Under the pieces are notes generated by a model that was given only the letters and a program-made list of their open reading frames with translations, was not told the DNA's origin and made no database searches. Of a stretch of DNA of 64,000 nt, positions 50,901 to 58,874 are shown piece after piece. The stretch spans positions 1 through 64,000 of the forward strand of contig NZ_BMSY01000022.1 of assembly GCF_014649395.1 (NCBI RefSeq), in the 5' to 3' direction. Each line of letters starts with the position of its first letter. Position 1 is the stretch's first letter. The DNA comes from Streptomyces aureoverticillatus (lineage in GTDB: Bacteria > Actinomycetota > Actinomycetes > Streptomycetales > Streptomycetaceae). The position numbers and the translations under genes are program-made.

Positions 50901-52875
50901 AGCCGTGCTCGTTCGTGTCCGTCCACGACGTGACCCGGCCCGCCTCGTCGTACGTGAAGCGGAGCGGCAGGCCCGAGGAGTTGACGACCTCCGTTAGGTC
51001 GCCGTCGGTGTAGCCGTAGCGGACCAGCTCCTGGTCCGCCCGGTCCGTGCCGTCGGGGGCCGCGCCCGCCAGGTGCAGGGCGGTGACCCGGCCGGCCTCG
51101 GTGGTGAGGCGGAGGCGGTAGCCGCCGCTGTGCACGACCGACAGCGGGGCGCCCTCGGCGTCGTACTCGAAAGTGATCCAGTTGCCGTTGCGGTCGTCGA
51201 TCTGCTCCAGGACGGCGAGGTCGTCGCCGCGGTCGGCGAAGTGCCACACGCGCTGAGTGGCCGGATCGGTGACCGTGTAGCCGCCGTCCTCGCGGTCCAG
51301 CGGCCGGCGCGGACCGTGGCTCGGCAGGGTCGGCAGGCCCGGGGCGGGGTGCGGGTAGGGGAGCAGCAGGCCGTCCTCGGTGACGAAGACGACGCCCTCG
51401 GAGTCGATCTCCAGGTGCTGGTCGATCGTGGACGACCAGGACGGGCCGAACCAGCGGCCCAGCGTGTAACCGGATTCGACCCGCCGCTTGAAGGCGAGGG
51501 GGAGTGTGCCGGGCAGGGTGACGTCGGTCTGCGGCAGGTACATCTTGCCGGTCGCGAGGTCGATCGGGTCGGTGCCCCGGCTCTCCACTCCCTCCTGCCG
51601 TGATCCCTTGTGGGGGTCGTCCCCGACGGCATCGCGTGCCCCGCGCCGCCCGGCCGACTCCGCCGCGTCTCCCATCCCCTGCCTGGCGGAGGCTCGGACG
51701 CCGCCCCGCGCGAGTCCCGCCCCCTTGGTCCCGATCGCCTCCGGGAACATCCTCCCCACGAACTCGGACGGGTCCTTCTTGAAGGTGTCGTACATGTCCT
51801 TCGCGGCACGGTCCGGATGCGTCGCCGTCGAGATGAGCCCCGTCAGCGTCATCTGCACGTTCTTCGCGTGCTCGGCCGGGTGCGTGAGGTTGTACGGGTC
51901 CATCGGGTTGAGGCCGCGGGCGGTGTTGACCAGGCCGGCGGCCCCCTTCACGACGCCGCCCGTGATGTGGGTGAGCTCGAGGTGCGTCCCCTTGAGGGCG
52001 TCGACGCCATTGGACTTCAACCGGGCCAGCGGCGGCGGTTCGGCCGGGGCGTGCGTGAGGGCGGCCTTGACCACGGCCGCCGCGACGCGGCCCGCCTCGT
52101 CGCGCTGGCGGCGCGCCTCGGCCAGGATCTCCTGGGCGCGCTCCATGTCGGCCTTGCCCGGGTCCTTGAAGGGTTCCGGGCGGGGGCCGGGGTCCTTGTC
52201 GAGCGCGACCGCCGCGTTGTACGCGTAGACGCGCTTGTTGTACGCCTCCACCGCCCGGTCGGAGTTCTGCTTGCCCTTCCTGTACAGGTCGACGGCGTCC
52301 TGCGCCTGCCGCTGCGCCCACATGACCGTGTCCGCGTACGTCGACAGGGCCTGCCCCGCCTGTTCGCAGGCGTCCGCCGCGTGCAGCCACTTGGTGGGGT
52401 GGACGGCGAACTTCTCCCGGAAGGTGGTGGCCGCCTCGCCCCGCCAGTGGGAGGAGTCGAGGCTGCGCATGCCGCCGCCCACCTTGTCGAAGGCCTTGGC
52501 GAAGTCCTTCAGGTGCCCGGCGCTCCGGCGGATCGAGCCCGGGTTGCCATGGACGAGCTCGGTGGCCTCCTCGGTCTCGCCGAGCTGCTGCTCGTCCACG
52601 TCCGCGCCGAGGTGGGAGGCGAGGCCGTCGGCGTAGTCCTCGACATTGTCCGCGGCGCCGTGCGCGCCGACGTAGTCGAGGCCGTCCCCGAGGCGGTGGC
52701 CGCCCCACTCGATGCCTTCGCCCGCGTACTTCTTCGCCGTGTCCCAGCCGTCCTCCAGCTTTCCCAGGCCCGAGTTGACGCCTTCACCCACGGCGTCCTT
52801 CGCCTCGCCCAGGCCTTCCTTCGCGACGTCCACGCCTTTGTCGAAGGCGCCGCTGATGCTGTCGCCGATGCCCAT
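47959..52875 (-). CDS. RHS/YD-repeat polymorphic toxin with T7SS-type N-terminus and variable C-terminal tip
   Basis: 1,638 residues from ATG 52875 (MGIGDSISGAFDKGVDVA). The long open frame above this start is the upstream genes in another phase. Residues 1 to about 290 are helical with a WXG-type turn (SHWRGEAATTFREKF), as in T7SS-exported toxins. About residue 440 begins the DUF6531 RHS entry domain (DPIDLATGKMYLPQTDVTLP). Some 20 YD repeats follow (YTYDPAGRLISERDFDG and similar), then the RHS core end DPETGLHYNYFRTYEPETAR and DHLGLAPCP near residue 1495. The last 140 residues are the tip (LSGHGGIRVGDGTPVTVPEG; LHMYGRHGDPISDALGN; PGDDLNILGTPRNVTVTGE); this resembles a domain I know as putative adhesin Stv, not verified. 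A degenerate repeat (ALDAQGVRDALDARG) interrupts the shell near 48719-48810. Confidence 0.9.
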   Translation of the reverse strand: MGIGDSISGAFDKGVDVAKEGLGEAKDAVGEGVNSGLGKLEDGWDTAKKYAGEGIEWGGHRLGDGLDYVGAHGAADNVEDYADGLASHLGADVDEQQLGETEEATELVHGNPGSIRRSAGHLKDFAKAFDKVGGGMRSLDSSHWRGEAATTFREKFAVHPTKWLHAADACEQAGQALSTYADTVMWAQRQAQDAVDLYRKGKQNSDRAVEAYNKRVYAYNAAVALDKDPGPRPEPFKDPGKADMERAQEILAEARRQRDEAGRVAAAVVKAALTHAPAEPPPLARLKSNGVDALKGTHLELTHITGGVVKGAAGLVNTARGLNPMDPYNLTHPAEHAKNVQMTLTGLISTATHPDRAAKDMYDTFKKDPSEFVGRMFPEAIGTKGAGLARGGVRASARQGMGDAAESAGRRGARDAVGDDPHKGSRQEGVESRGTDPIDLATGKMYLPQTDVTLPGTLPLAFKRRVESGYTLGRWFGPSWSSTIDQHLEIDSEGVVFVTEDGLLLPYPHPAPGLPTLPSHGPRRPLDREDGGYTVTDPATQRVWHFADRGDDLAVLEQIDDRNGNWITFEYDAEGAPLSVVHSGGYRLRLTTEAGRVTALHLAGAAPDGTDRADQELVRYGYTDGDLTEVVNSSGLPLRFTYDEAGRVTSWTDTNEHGYTYAYDDQGRCVAEGGTEGHMSLRLTYEDPDPETGLRTTTTTTSAGHTRRFLVNEAWQVVADIDPLGAVTRYERDRYNRLLSRTDPLGHTTSFRYDGAGNLLAVVRPDRREAKAEYNELGLPTRVVTPDGQIWRHAYDERGNRTSTTGPAGTTTCFAYDEAGRPTSVTDPLGHTTTVRCDRAGLPLETVDPLGAMTRYERDAFGRPIAIVDALGATTRLEWTVEGHLARRVAPDGTAESWTYDGEGNCTTYVDAMGAVSSYEYTHFDLLSARTGPDGVRYEFEHDAELRLTEVTNPQGLTWSYTYDPAGRLISERDFDGRTLTYEHDAAGGLRSRTNTLGQTLRFERNALGQVTRKEAEGRVTTFAYDLTDQLTQATGPDDTSLVLLRDRFGRLRSESVNGRKVTYAYDDLGRRTGRTTPSGATSTWTYDAAGRRAQLTASGRTVDFTYDAAGRELARHVGESVTFSHAFDDLGRLTAQSVTTADDLSIQHRAYAYRADGNLIGIDDQLNGARRFDLDAAGRVTAVHAANWTETYAYDEAGNQTEATWPASHPGHAATGPRAYTGTRITRAGTVRYEHDALGRVTLRQKPRVSRKPDTWRYAWDAEDRLTSTVTPDGTVWRYTYDPLGRRTAKLRLAEDGSTVVERVDFTWDGTTLCEQTTTSADLPNPVTLTWDHQGLRPIAQRERITAVGPGGGSDAWGALDAQGVRDALDARGAPYALDALDASQAEIDSRFFAIVTDLVGTPSELVDERGEIAWRSRGTLWGTTAWAAGSAAYTPLRFPGQYFDPETGLHYNYFRTYEPETARYLSPDPLGLGPAPNPATYVHNPTSWTDHLGLAPCPPKSATRAAPDFVGGNDGTTDVRRMGRPDNQLVLSGHGGIRVGDGTPVTVPEGTSLHMYGRHGDPISDALGNRIETQNPAPLEVYGPGEQLPDYSLFPGDDLNILGTPRNVTVTGETYLSELLRSNMGPVHWAACRSLM

Positions 52876-53543
52876 CAGTGCGTACCGCCGCCGCCCTGCC
52901 GGGCTTGGTCGGGTCGACGGACGGCATCTTCGGCGGCCCGTTCCTCGGGCGAAGGGCCAAACGTTTCGTCGAGCTTGGCCTCGTACTCCTCGTCGCTCAT
53001 GCCCGTCACGTTCTGCGGCACGTCTCCGAGCAGCGGCGAGGTCGCCGCGTCCCGGGCCGCGTCCTTCCAGCCCTGTGCGACGTCGTCCTTGGCATCCCCG
53101 AAGGAATCCGCGCTGTAGTCCGGATCGGAGAACGGGTGCTGCTTGGCCAGCTCGCCCCAGCTCTTCCGCGTGATCTCGTCCTCGGTGGCGTAAGGGCTGC
53201 CCCCTGGGTTCACCGCGTTCACGGCGATCTTGAGCGAGCCCTCCACGTACTTTTCCGTTTCGTAGAACGTTCCAGCGGAGAGTCCCACGCCTTGCGCGAA
53301 CTTGTTCCCCTCGTTGACGAGGGCCCGCACCCCCCACTCCCAGCGCTCGCAGAACGTCTTGAAGTCGGCCGTCAGACCGCCGTGCCCCAACTGCAGCCCC
53401 GTCAGGGCGATGTCGCCGAAGCCGCGCCCGGCACCGGCCTCGCCCACCATGCCGAGTTCGTTGAGCTCGTCGAGCGCCAGGGTGATGCCCTGGGCTATCC
53501 GGTTCAGGCCGCCTGTCTGCAGGTCCGGTAAACCCTGGCTCAC
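52875..53543 (-). CDS. T7SS-associated helical protein upstream of the RHS gene
   Basis: 222 residues from GTG 53543, overlapping the SseB-like gene stop (GTGA); its own stop overlaps the RHS start (TGATG). Both junctions imply coupled translation. The body is helical with ESX-like spacing: LNRIAQGITLALDELNELGM, DFKTFCERWEWGVRALVNEG, KFAQGVGLSAGTFYETEKYV. The C-terminal part is charged and Pro/Asp-rich (HPFSDPDYSADSFGDAKDD; SPEERAAEDAVRRPDQARQ). No signal peptide. It probably pairs with, or chaperones, the RHS protein for export. I do not recognise the family. Confidence 0.75.
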   Translation of the reverse strand: MSQGLPDLQTGGLNRIAQGITLALDELNELGMVGEAGAGRGFGDIALTGLQLGHGGLTADFKTFCERWEWGVRALVNEGNKFAQGVGLSAGTFYETEKYVEGSLKIAVNAVNPGGSPYATEDEITRKSWGELAKQHPFSDPDYSADSFGDAKDDVAQGWKDAARDAATSPLLGDVPQNVTGMSDEEYEAKLDETFGPSPEERAAEDAVRRPDQARQGGGGTH

Positions 53544-54043
53544 TCTGCTTCCTCCCCGTTCGCGTCCACCGCCGCGGCATCCGGCACGATCCCCATGACC
53601 GGCGGAAAGAGCACTTCGTGTCCCTCGCTGCCCACGTCGAGCGCCACCCCGCACGGCACGCCCATCGCCGGGACCACGGCGTCCAACAGGCGGGCACCCA
53701 GGAGCCGTTGGTAGTCCCAGGCGCGTGCCGCGTCGCCCCGCGCCAGCGCGTAGCGGGCCAGCGCCGCCTCGTCCGAGAACGCGTACAGCCACCGCACGCC
53801 GTCGACGTCCCCCACCAGAGGGCAGTCGTCCGCGCCCAGCGGCAACAGCACTGCCGTGCGCCGGAATTCACCGAGCAGGGCGGCGAACTCCCGGCGCCTT
53901 TCGGGGGCGCCCTCGTCGACGGTGGGCACCGGGGGCGGAGGCACGGGCATGGCCGCCGGTGCCGGAACCGTCATGTCCGCCAGCTCCGCCAGCCGTGACC
54001 GCCGCCCCGGCCTCCCCGTCGTGTCTTCCTCAGCACCGCCCAT
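53540..54043 (-). CDS. SseB-like domain protein
   Basis: 167 residues from ATG 54043, with ggtggag upstream. After a basic and Pro-rich lead (AAMPVPPPPVPTVDEGAPE) comes an SseB-type domain: RREFAALLGEFRRTAVLLPL, then VDGVRWLYAFSDEAALARYA, and AMGVPCGVALDVGSEGHEVL with FPPVMGIVPDA. SseB-like proteins occur widely in actinobacterial T7SS and toxin loci; their biochemical role is unsettled. It is 41 bases behind the bldB-type gene and overlaps the next gene by GTGA, so it belongs to the eccC-RHS transcript. Confidence 0.82.
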   Translation of the reverse strand: MGGAEEDTTGRPGRRSRLAELADMTVPAPAAMPVPPPPVPTVDEGAPERRREFAALLGEFRRTAVLLPLGADDCPLVGDVDGVRWLYAFSDEAALARYALARGDAARAWDYQRLLGARLLDAVVPAMGVPCGVALDVGSEGHEVLFPPVMGIVPDAAAVDANGEEAE

Positions 54044-54084
54044 GTGCGGGTCTCCACCTCCCGGACCGGCGGCCCCCGCCGGTC

Positions 54085-54417
54085 CTACTCCGCCGCCGTA
54101 CCGCCATCCCGCGGCGACGGCTCCAGGTCGAACTCCCCGTCCCGCGCCCCGAGTACGAACGCCGTCCACTCCGCCTCGGTGTAGCGCAGCACCGTCTGCG
54201 GTTCGAGGGACGACCGCATGGCGACGGCCCCGCCGGGCAGGTACGCGATCTCGACGCGCTCCTCGTGTGTCTCCGTGCCCGGCGCGCAGTGCCACTCGAC
54301 GCCGGAGATGTCGAGCGCGTACAGCTCGTTCTTCTCCCGCTCCTTGCGCGCCTTGACGTCCTGCTCCGACTCCCGCGCAGGGCCCTGCTCCTGCGTCTCG
54401 TTCTGTGCCTCGGCCAT
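54085..54417 (-). CDS. bldB: BldB-like DUF397 protein, probable BldB
   Basis: 110 residues from ATG 54417. A charged, helical N-terminus (ESEQDVKARKEREKNELYAL) is followed by a DUF397 core: DISGVEWHCAPGTETHEERV, EIAYLPGGAVAMRSSLEPQT and LRYTEAEWTAFVLGARDGEF. In S. coelicolor the developmental gene bldB encodes a protein of about this size of the same family and is known to lie within the T7SS locus; the sequence here agrees with my memory of it. BldB is cytoplasmic, dimeric and needed for aerial growth; its molecular action is unknown. It sits between eccC and the SseB-like gene on the same strand. The family call is firm; the symbol is somewhat less so. Confidence 0.7.
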   Translation of the reverse strand: MAEAQNETQEQGPARESEQDVKARKEREKNELYALDISGVEWHCAPGTETHEERVEIAYLPGGAVAMRSSLEPQTVLRYTEAEWTAFVLGARDGEFDLEPSPRDGGTAAE

Positions 54418-54497
54418 GGTGAAGCGGCCCCTTCCCGACGTACGACGTACGGACGAACTGTGCGCACACCCTACTTCGCGCTCTGTTACTCAGGCCT

Positions 54498-54577
54498 GCC
54501 CAGCGACAACTCGTGGCTGCCTCGCGACAACTCAGGGCCGCCTCGCGGCGACTCATGGCTGCCCCGCGACCAACCCC
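54498..54577. repeat. 21-bp tandem repeat straddling the eccC stop codon
   Basis: Units gcccagcgacaactcgtggct, gcctcgcgacaactcagggcc and gcctcgcggcgactcatggct (21 bases each, 54498-54560) plus a partial fourth unit. The eccC stop lies at 54553-54555, inside the third unit. Part of the 135-base eccC-bldB gap. Confidence 0.8.
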
Positions 54578-57500
54578 GTCTGCACCAGCGGCTTCCCGCG
54601 CTTCCGCGAGACGAAGATGCCCCGCCCGACCGGCATCGGCCGAGGCCGTACCCCGCCCAGGACGTCACCCTCGCTGGGATCGCCCGCCATGATCACGCCC
54701 TGCGCCCCGAGCTCCAGCATGCGTTGCATGAAGGGCTCGTACGCCGCCCGGCTCGCGCCCGCGGTCGAGCGCGCGATGATGAAGCGGACGCCCACGTCGC
54801 GGGCGAAGGGGAGCAACTCGGCGAGCTTGCCGAGCGGGTTGCCGCTGGACGTCGAGACGAGGTCGTAGTCGTCCACGATCACGAACACCGTCGGCCCCGA
54901 CCACCAGGACCGGTCGCGCAGTTGCTGCGCGGTGACGTCGGCGGTGGGAGTGCGGCGCTGCATCAGGTTGGCGAGGGCGTCGACGTGATGGTCCATGGCG
55001 TTCGACATCGGTACGTACTCCGCCAGGTGCGAGGCCGGGGTGACGTCCAGGAGCGAACGGCGGTTGTCGATCACGAAGAGCTTGCAGGCATCGCCGCTGT
55101 AGCGCTCGGTCAGGCGTTGGATGAGGAGACGCAGCAGGTTCGACTTGCCCGCCTCGCTCTCGCCGAAGACCAGGAAGAACGGGTCCTGCTCGAAGTCGAC
55201 GAAGACGGGTTCGAGGTTGGTCTCGTCGAGGGCGAAGGACACGCCCCGGTCGGGGAACGCGTGGCCCGGGGGCAGCTGTTCCGCGGGGAGTTCGCGGGGG
55301 AGCAGCCGCACCTGGGGGGCCGCAGGCAGCGTCCAGTGGCGGGAGACCTCACCGGCGAGCGCGGCCGTCGCCTCGGCGAGGTCCGCGTCCGACGAGACGC
55401 CGTCGATCCGCGGGACGGCCGTCATGAAGTGCTGCTTCTGCGGCGACTGGCCCCGGCCGGGCACCCCCGCGGGCACGTTGGCGGCCACCTTGCGGTCGAA
55501 CTCGGAGTCCATCGTGTCGCCGAGCCGCAGCTCCAGGCGGTTCACCAGGTGGTCCTTGAGGTTCGCGCGGACCTCCATCGACCGGGACGCGGCGAGGATC
55601 AGATGGATGCCGTAGCCGAGGCCACGGCCCGCGATGTCGAGGATGTGCTCCTCCAACGCCTCGTACTCGGAGCGGAAGTTGCCCCACCCGTCGATCACCA
55701 GGAAGACATCGCCCCACGGCTGGTCCTGCACGGCGATGTCGCCGCGCGCCCGGCGCGCCCTGAAGTCGGCGATCGACGCGATGCCCGCCGTACGGAAGTA
55801 CTCCTCACGGCGCGACAGGACGCCGTACACCTCGGCGACCGTCCGCCGCACCCGCTCCGGGTCCAGGCGGGACGCGACGCCACCGACGTGCGGCAGGCCC
55901 GCGACCGCCGACATGCCGCCGCCGCCGAAGTCGAGGCCATAGAACTGCACTTCGTGCGGCGTGTGCGTGAGCGCGAAGGACGCGATCAGGGAGCGCAGCA
56001 GTGTCGACTTGCCGGACTGCGGGCCGCCCAGGATCTGCATATGGCCCGCCGCGCCCGCGAAGTCGCACCAGAGCGGGTCGCGGCGCTGCTCGTACGGCTT
56101 GTCGACCAGGCCGAGCGGCACGACGAGGCGGCCCGCGCCCTCGTAGCCGGGCTGGGTGAGGCCGCGGCCGGGCACGGCCGTGAGTCCCGGAAGCAGCGCG
56201 TCAAGGGAGGGCGGGCTGTCCAGCGGCGGCAGCCACACCTGGTGCGCGGCAGGACCGCGGGCCTCGATGCGGCCCACGATCACGTCGAGCACGGTGTCGG
56301 CCAGCGCGTCGTCGGGGTCCGGGGCCGTCGCGGCCCGTGGATCGGGCACCGCCGCCGGCACGTACCGCACCGGCACCTCCGCCGCCGTGAACAGCACCGG
56401 TCGCCGGTCCACCGGCAGCGGCGCGCCCAGTGCGGCGGCCTGAGCCGAACCGGATCGATACACTCCGGACACGTACGCGGCCTTGAAGCGCACCATTTCG
56501 TCCGTGCCGAACTTGAGATAGCCCGAGCCGGGGACGTTCGGCAGGTGATAGGCGTCGGCCACGCCCAGCGCCGCGCGGGACTCCGCCACGGAGAACGTGC
56601 GCAGTCCCACCCGGTACGAGAGGTACGTCTCCAGGCCGCGCAGCCGCCCCTCCTCCAGGCGCTGCGAGGCGAGCAGCAGATGCACGCCGAGCGAGCGGCC
56701 GATGCGGCCGATCTGCACGAACATGTCGATGAAATCGGGCTTGGCGGTGAGGAGTTCGCTGAACTCGTCGATCACGAGGACGAGGGAGGGGATGGGCTGC
56801 AGCGGCGCCCCGGCCGCCCGCGCCTTCTCGTAGTCGTGGATGTTCGCGTAGTTGCCCGCGTCGCGCAGCAGCTCCTGGCGGCGGTTGAGCTCGCCGCGGA
56901 TGGAGTCGCCCATGCGGTCCACGAGCGCCAGGTCGTCCGCGAGGTTCGTGATCATCGCGGCGACGTGCGGCAGTTGGGCCATGCCCGCGAACGTGGCGCC
57001 GCCCTTGAAGTCCGCCAGGACGAAGTTCAGCGTCTCCGAGGAGTGGGTGACGGCGAGGCCGAGGACGAGGGTGCGCAGCAGCTCCGACTTGCCGGAACCC
57101 GTCGCTCCGACGCACAGCCCGTGCGGGCCCATGCCCTCCTGAGCCGCCTCCTTGAGGTCGAGCATCACCGGGCGGCCGTCCTCGCCCACGCCGATCGGGA
57201 CGCGCAGCCGCTCGGCGAGGGAGCGCGGCCGCCAGGTGCGGGCCGTGTCCACCGACGCGGCGTCGCCGAGGTTCAGCAGATCGGTGAAGTCCAGGTTGGC
57301 GAGCAGCGGCTGGTCGTCGTCACCGCCCGACGCGATGCGCAGCGGGGCGAGCTGCCGCGCGAGGGCTTCGGCGGCCTCGTACGAGAGCGTGTCGGGAGTG
57401 CCCTCGTACACCAGGCCGTGCCCGGACTCCATGCGCAGCTCCTTCGGCCGTACGACGACCGACAGGTCACCGCGCCCGCCCGTCAGCTCGCCCGGCACGA

Positions 57501-58527
57501 CCTCGATGACCGTGACGCCCTGCAGTCCCTCCGCCGTGGCCAGCGCGGAGTCCGGCGAGAGCGTGACGCCGTCGAGCACGACGACGAGGTGCGGCTCGTC
57601 CGGCACCGGTGTGCCGGACGGCTGGAAGCGCGGGCGGCCGGAGAGGCGGGCGGCGAGGAGCTGCTCGAGTTCCCGCGGATCGTTGCTGATCAGACGGCGC
57701 GAGCCCGCACCGTCCGTCGCGTCGGGCGCCTGGCAGTGCGGGAGCCACTTCGTCCACTCCCAGTGGGCCGTCGCGTCCTGGCCGGCCGCGACGGCGACGA
57801 CCAGGTCCTGGGGCGAGTGCAGGGAGACGAGTGAGGCCGTCAGGGCGCGCGCCGAGGTGCGGACCGTCTCCGGTTCACCGCTGACCGTCAGGTGGTAGAA
57901 GGCCCGCAAGGACACGGCCATCGGCAGGTCCTCCACCGTGGTGTGCGCGGCGAGGAAGCGCTGCATCGCTCCGGCGGTCAGTGGTTCGAGGTCGTCGACC
58001 GGGGCCGTCTCCGGCGCGCGCAGCGGTGTGGCGAGCGCCTGCGGGCCGAGGCCGACGCGCACCTGCCCGAAGTCCGGGTCGCCCGGCCGCCGTTCCCACA
58101 CGCGGCTGCCCTCGGCGACGAGCGCCCACAGCTGCTCGGGCGAGGGGTGCAGGTAGTACTGGGCGTCCCGCTGCGCCCGAGCCGCGGTGACGGCGGCACG
58201 GCGTGTTTGTGCCAGGTATCGAAGATAGTCACGACGCAAATCGGCCAACTGGCCCTGGGTGCCGCGGCGGTGACGGATGAGCATCGCCACGGCCATCGCG
58301 ATGGTCGACGCGATCATCACCATGCCCATGATCCTCATGAACGGATGCGCCGTGGGCATGAAGAAGAACACCACGGAGCCGCCCATGCCCAGCATCGGCA
58401 GCAACTGCATGAGCGCGCCCTCCTGCTGCCCGCGCGGCAGCTCGGGAGGGGGTTGCAGAACGACCTCTGCCGTGGGCACCTCGGACGGCAGAGCCCGCGG
58501 CGGTCGCTTGACGAGGATGTGGCTCAC
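54553..58527 (-). CDS. eccC: T7SS motor ATPase EccC (fused form)
   Basis: 1,324 residues from GTG 58527 (V-S-H-I-L-V-K-R), with aagggaat upstream; more upstream codons are not needed. Two membrane helices (LPMLGMGGSVVFFFMPTA; MGMVMIASTIAMAVAMLI) precede three FtsK/SpoIIIE-type ATPase domains: ATPase1 with GATGSGKSELL (Lys480) and LVIDEFSELL (Asp587-Glu588), ATPase2 with GGPQSGKSTLL (Lys840) and FLVIDGWGNF, ATPase3 with GESEAGKSNLL (Lys1128) and VIVDDYDLV. Only ATPase1 has the complete Walker B with glutamate, as expected for EccC. It recognises the Y-x-x-x-D/E signal of substrates and drives export. Heads the minus-strand unit that continues through bldB to the RHS module; divergent from eccD. 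Confidence 0.96.
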   Translation of the reverse strand: MSHILVKRPPRALPSEVPTAEVVLQPPPELPRGQQEGALMQLLPMLGMGGSVVFFFMPTAHPFMRIMGMVMIASTIAMAVAMLIRHRRGTQGQLADLRRDYLRYLAQTRRAAVTAARAQRDAQYYLHPSPEQLWALVAEGSRVWERRPGDPDFGQVRVGLGPQALATPLRAPETAPVDDLEPLTAGAMQRFLAAHTTVEDLPMAVSLRAFYHLTVSGEPETVRTSARALTASLVSLHSPQDLVVAVAAGQDATAHWEWTKWLPHCQAPDATDGAGSRRLISNDPRELEQLLAARLSGRPRFQPSGTPVPDEPHLVVVLDGVTLSPDSALATAEGLQGVTVIEVVPGELTGGRGDLSVVVRPKELRMESGHGLVYEGTPDTLSYEAAEALARQLAPLRIASGGDDDQPLLANLDFTDLLNLGDAASVDTARTWRPRSLAERLRVPIGVGEDGRPVMLDLKEAAQEGMGPHGLCVGATGSGKSELLRTLVLGLAVTHSSETLNFVLADFKGGATFAGMAQLPHVAAMITNLADDLALVDRMGDSIRGELNRRQELLRDAGNYANIHDYEKARAAGAPLQPIPSLVLVIDEFSELLTAKPDFIDMFVQIGRIGRSLGVHLLLASQRLEEGRLRGLETYLSYRVGLRTFSVAESRAALGVADAYHLPNVPGSGYLKFGTDEMVRFKAAYVSGVYRSGSAQAAALGAPLPVDRRPVLFTAAEVPVRYVPAAVPDPRAATAPDPDDALADTVLDVIVGRIEARGPAAHQVWLPPLDSPPSLDALLPGLTAVPGRGLTQPGYEGAGRLVVPLGLVDKPYEQRRDPLWCDFAGAAGHMQILGGPQSGKSTLLRSLIASFALTHTPHEVQFYGLDFGGGGMSAVAGLPHVGGVASRLDPERVRRTVAEVYGVLSRREEYFRTAGIASIADFRARRARGDIAVQDQPWGDVFLVIDGWGNFRSEYEALEEHILDIAGRGLGYGIHLILAASRSMEVRANLKDHLVNRLELRLGDTMDSEFDRKVAANVPAGVPGRGQSPQKQHFMTAVPRIDGVSSDADLAEATAALAGEVSRHWTLPAAPQVRLLPRELPAEQLPPGHAFPDRGVSFALDETNLEPVFVDFEQDPFFLVFGESEAGKSNLLRLLIQRLTERYSGDACKLFVIDNRRSLLDVTPASHLAEYVPMSNAMDHHVDALANLMQRRTPTADVTAQQLRDRSWWSGPTVFVIVDDYDLVSTSSGNPLGKLAELLPFARDVGVRFIIARSTAGASRAAYEPFMQRMLELGAQGVIMAGDPSEGDVLGGVRPRPMPVGRGIFVSRKRGKPLVQTGLVAGQP

Positions 58528-58874
58528 TGCCCACCAATTCCCTTGCCGGAGTGCGGAAATGCCCCTGTGACCTTGCGAGGGCGAATGTCGGCCGACTCGC
58601 GATCCTACTGACACACGTCATCTCGCGGGGCGATAGGGTTCCTCTGGTTCGCGTGAGCATCTGCGAACTGAGCGAATAAAACCGGCCGTTCGCGGTGGCC
58701 CCGGTGAGGGGCGTGTTCGGGTTTCGGCCAAGGCGGGTGTCGGCCAAGGCGGGCGTCGGTCAATGCGGGCGTCGGCCAACGCGGGCAGCCGGGCGACGTT
58801 CCGCGCGTGCGCAGGGGCCGACGGCGGCCCGGGGCATGAGGAGAGCAGCGGGTGAGCCAAGGGGGGAACAGCGG
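58528..58874. promoter_or_regulatory. Divergent eccC-eccD control region with four 16-bp tandem repeats
   Basis: Bases 58724-58787 are four 16-base units: tcggccaaggcgggtg, tcggccaaggcgggcg, tcggtcaatgcgggcg and tcggccaacgcgggca. On the eccC side, gttcgc (58647-58652) and gcgaac (58663-58668) form an inverted repeat ten bases apart, near gcgatagggttcc. The repeats lie about 90-150 bases before the eccD start. No gene in the region; the promoters themselves are not certain. Confidence 0.6.

Noticed and set aside
49922..52708. Long alternative frame inside the RHS gene
   Set aside because: Same strand but other phase as the RHS gene; reads as Arg/Pro/Gly-rich filler, whereas the chosen frame gives regular YD repeats.
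53725..57834. 1,369-codon plus-strand frame opposite bldB and eccC
   Set aside because: Runs through eccC, which has three ATPase domains on the minus strand. The plus-strand product is Arg/His/Asp/Leu-rich and lacks any motif.
58724..58787. The 16-bp repeats as a CRISPR array
   Set aside because: Units are directly adjacent without spacers and only 16 bases long; no cas genes nearby.
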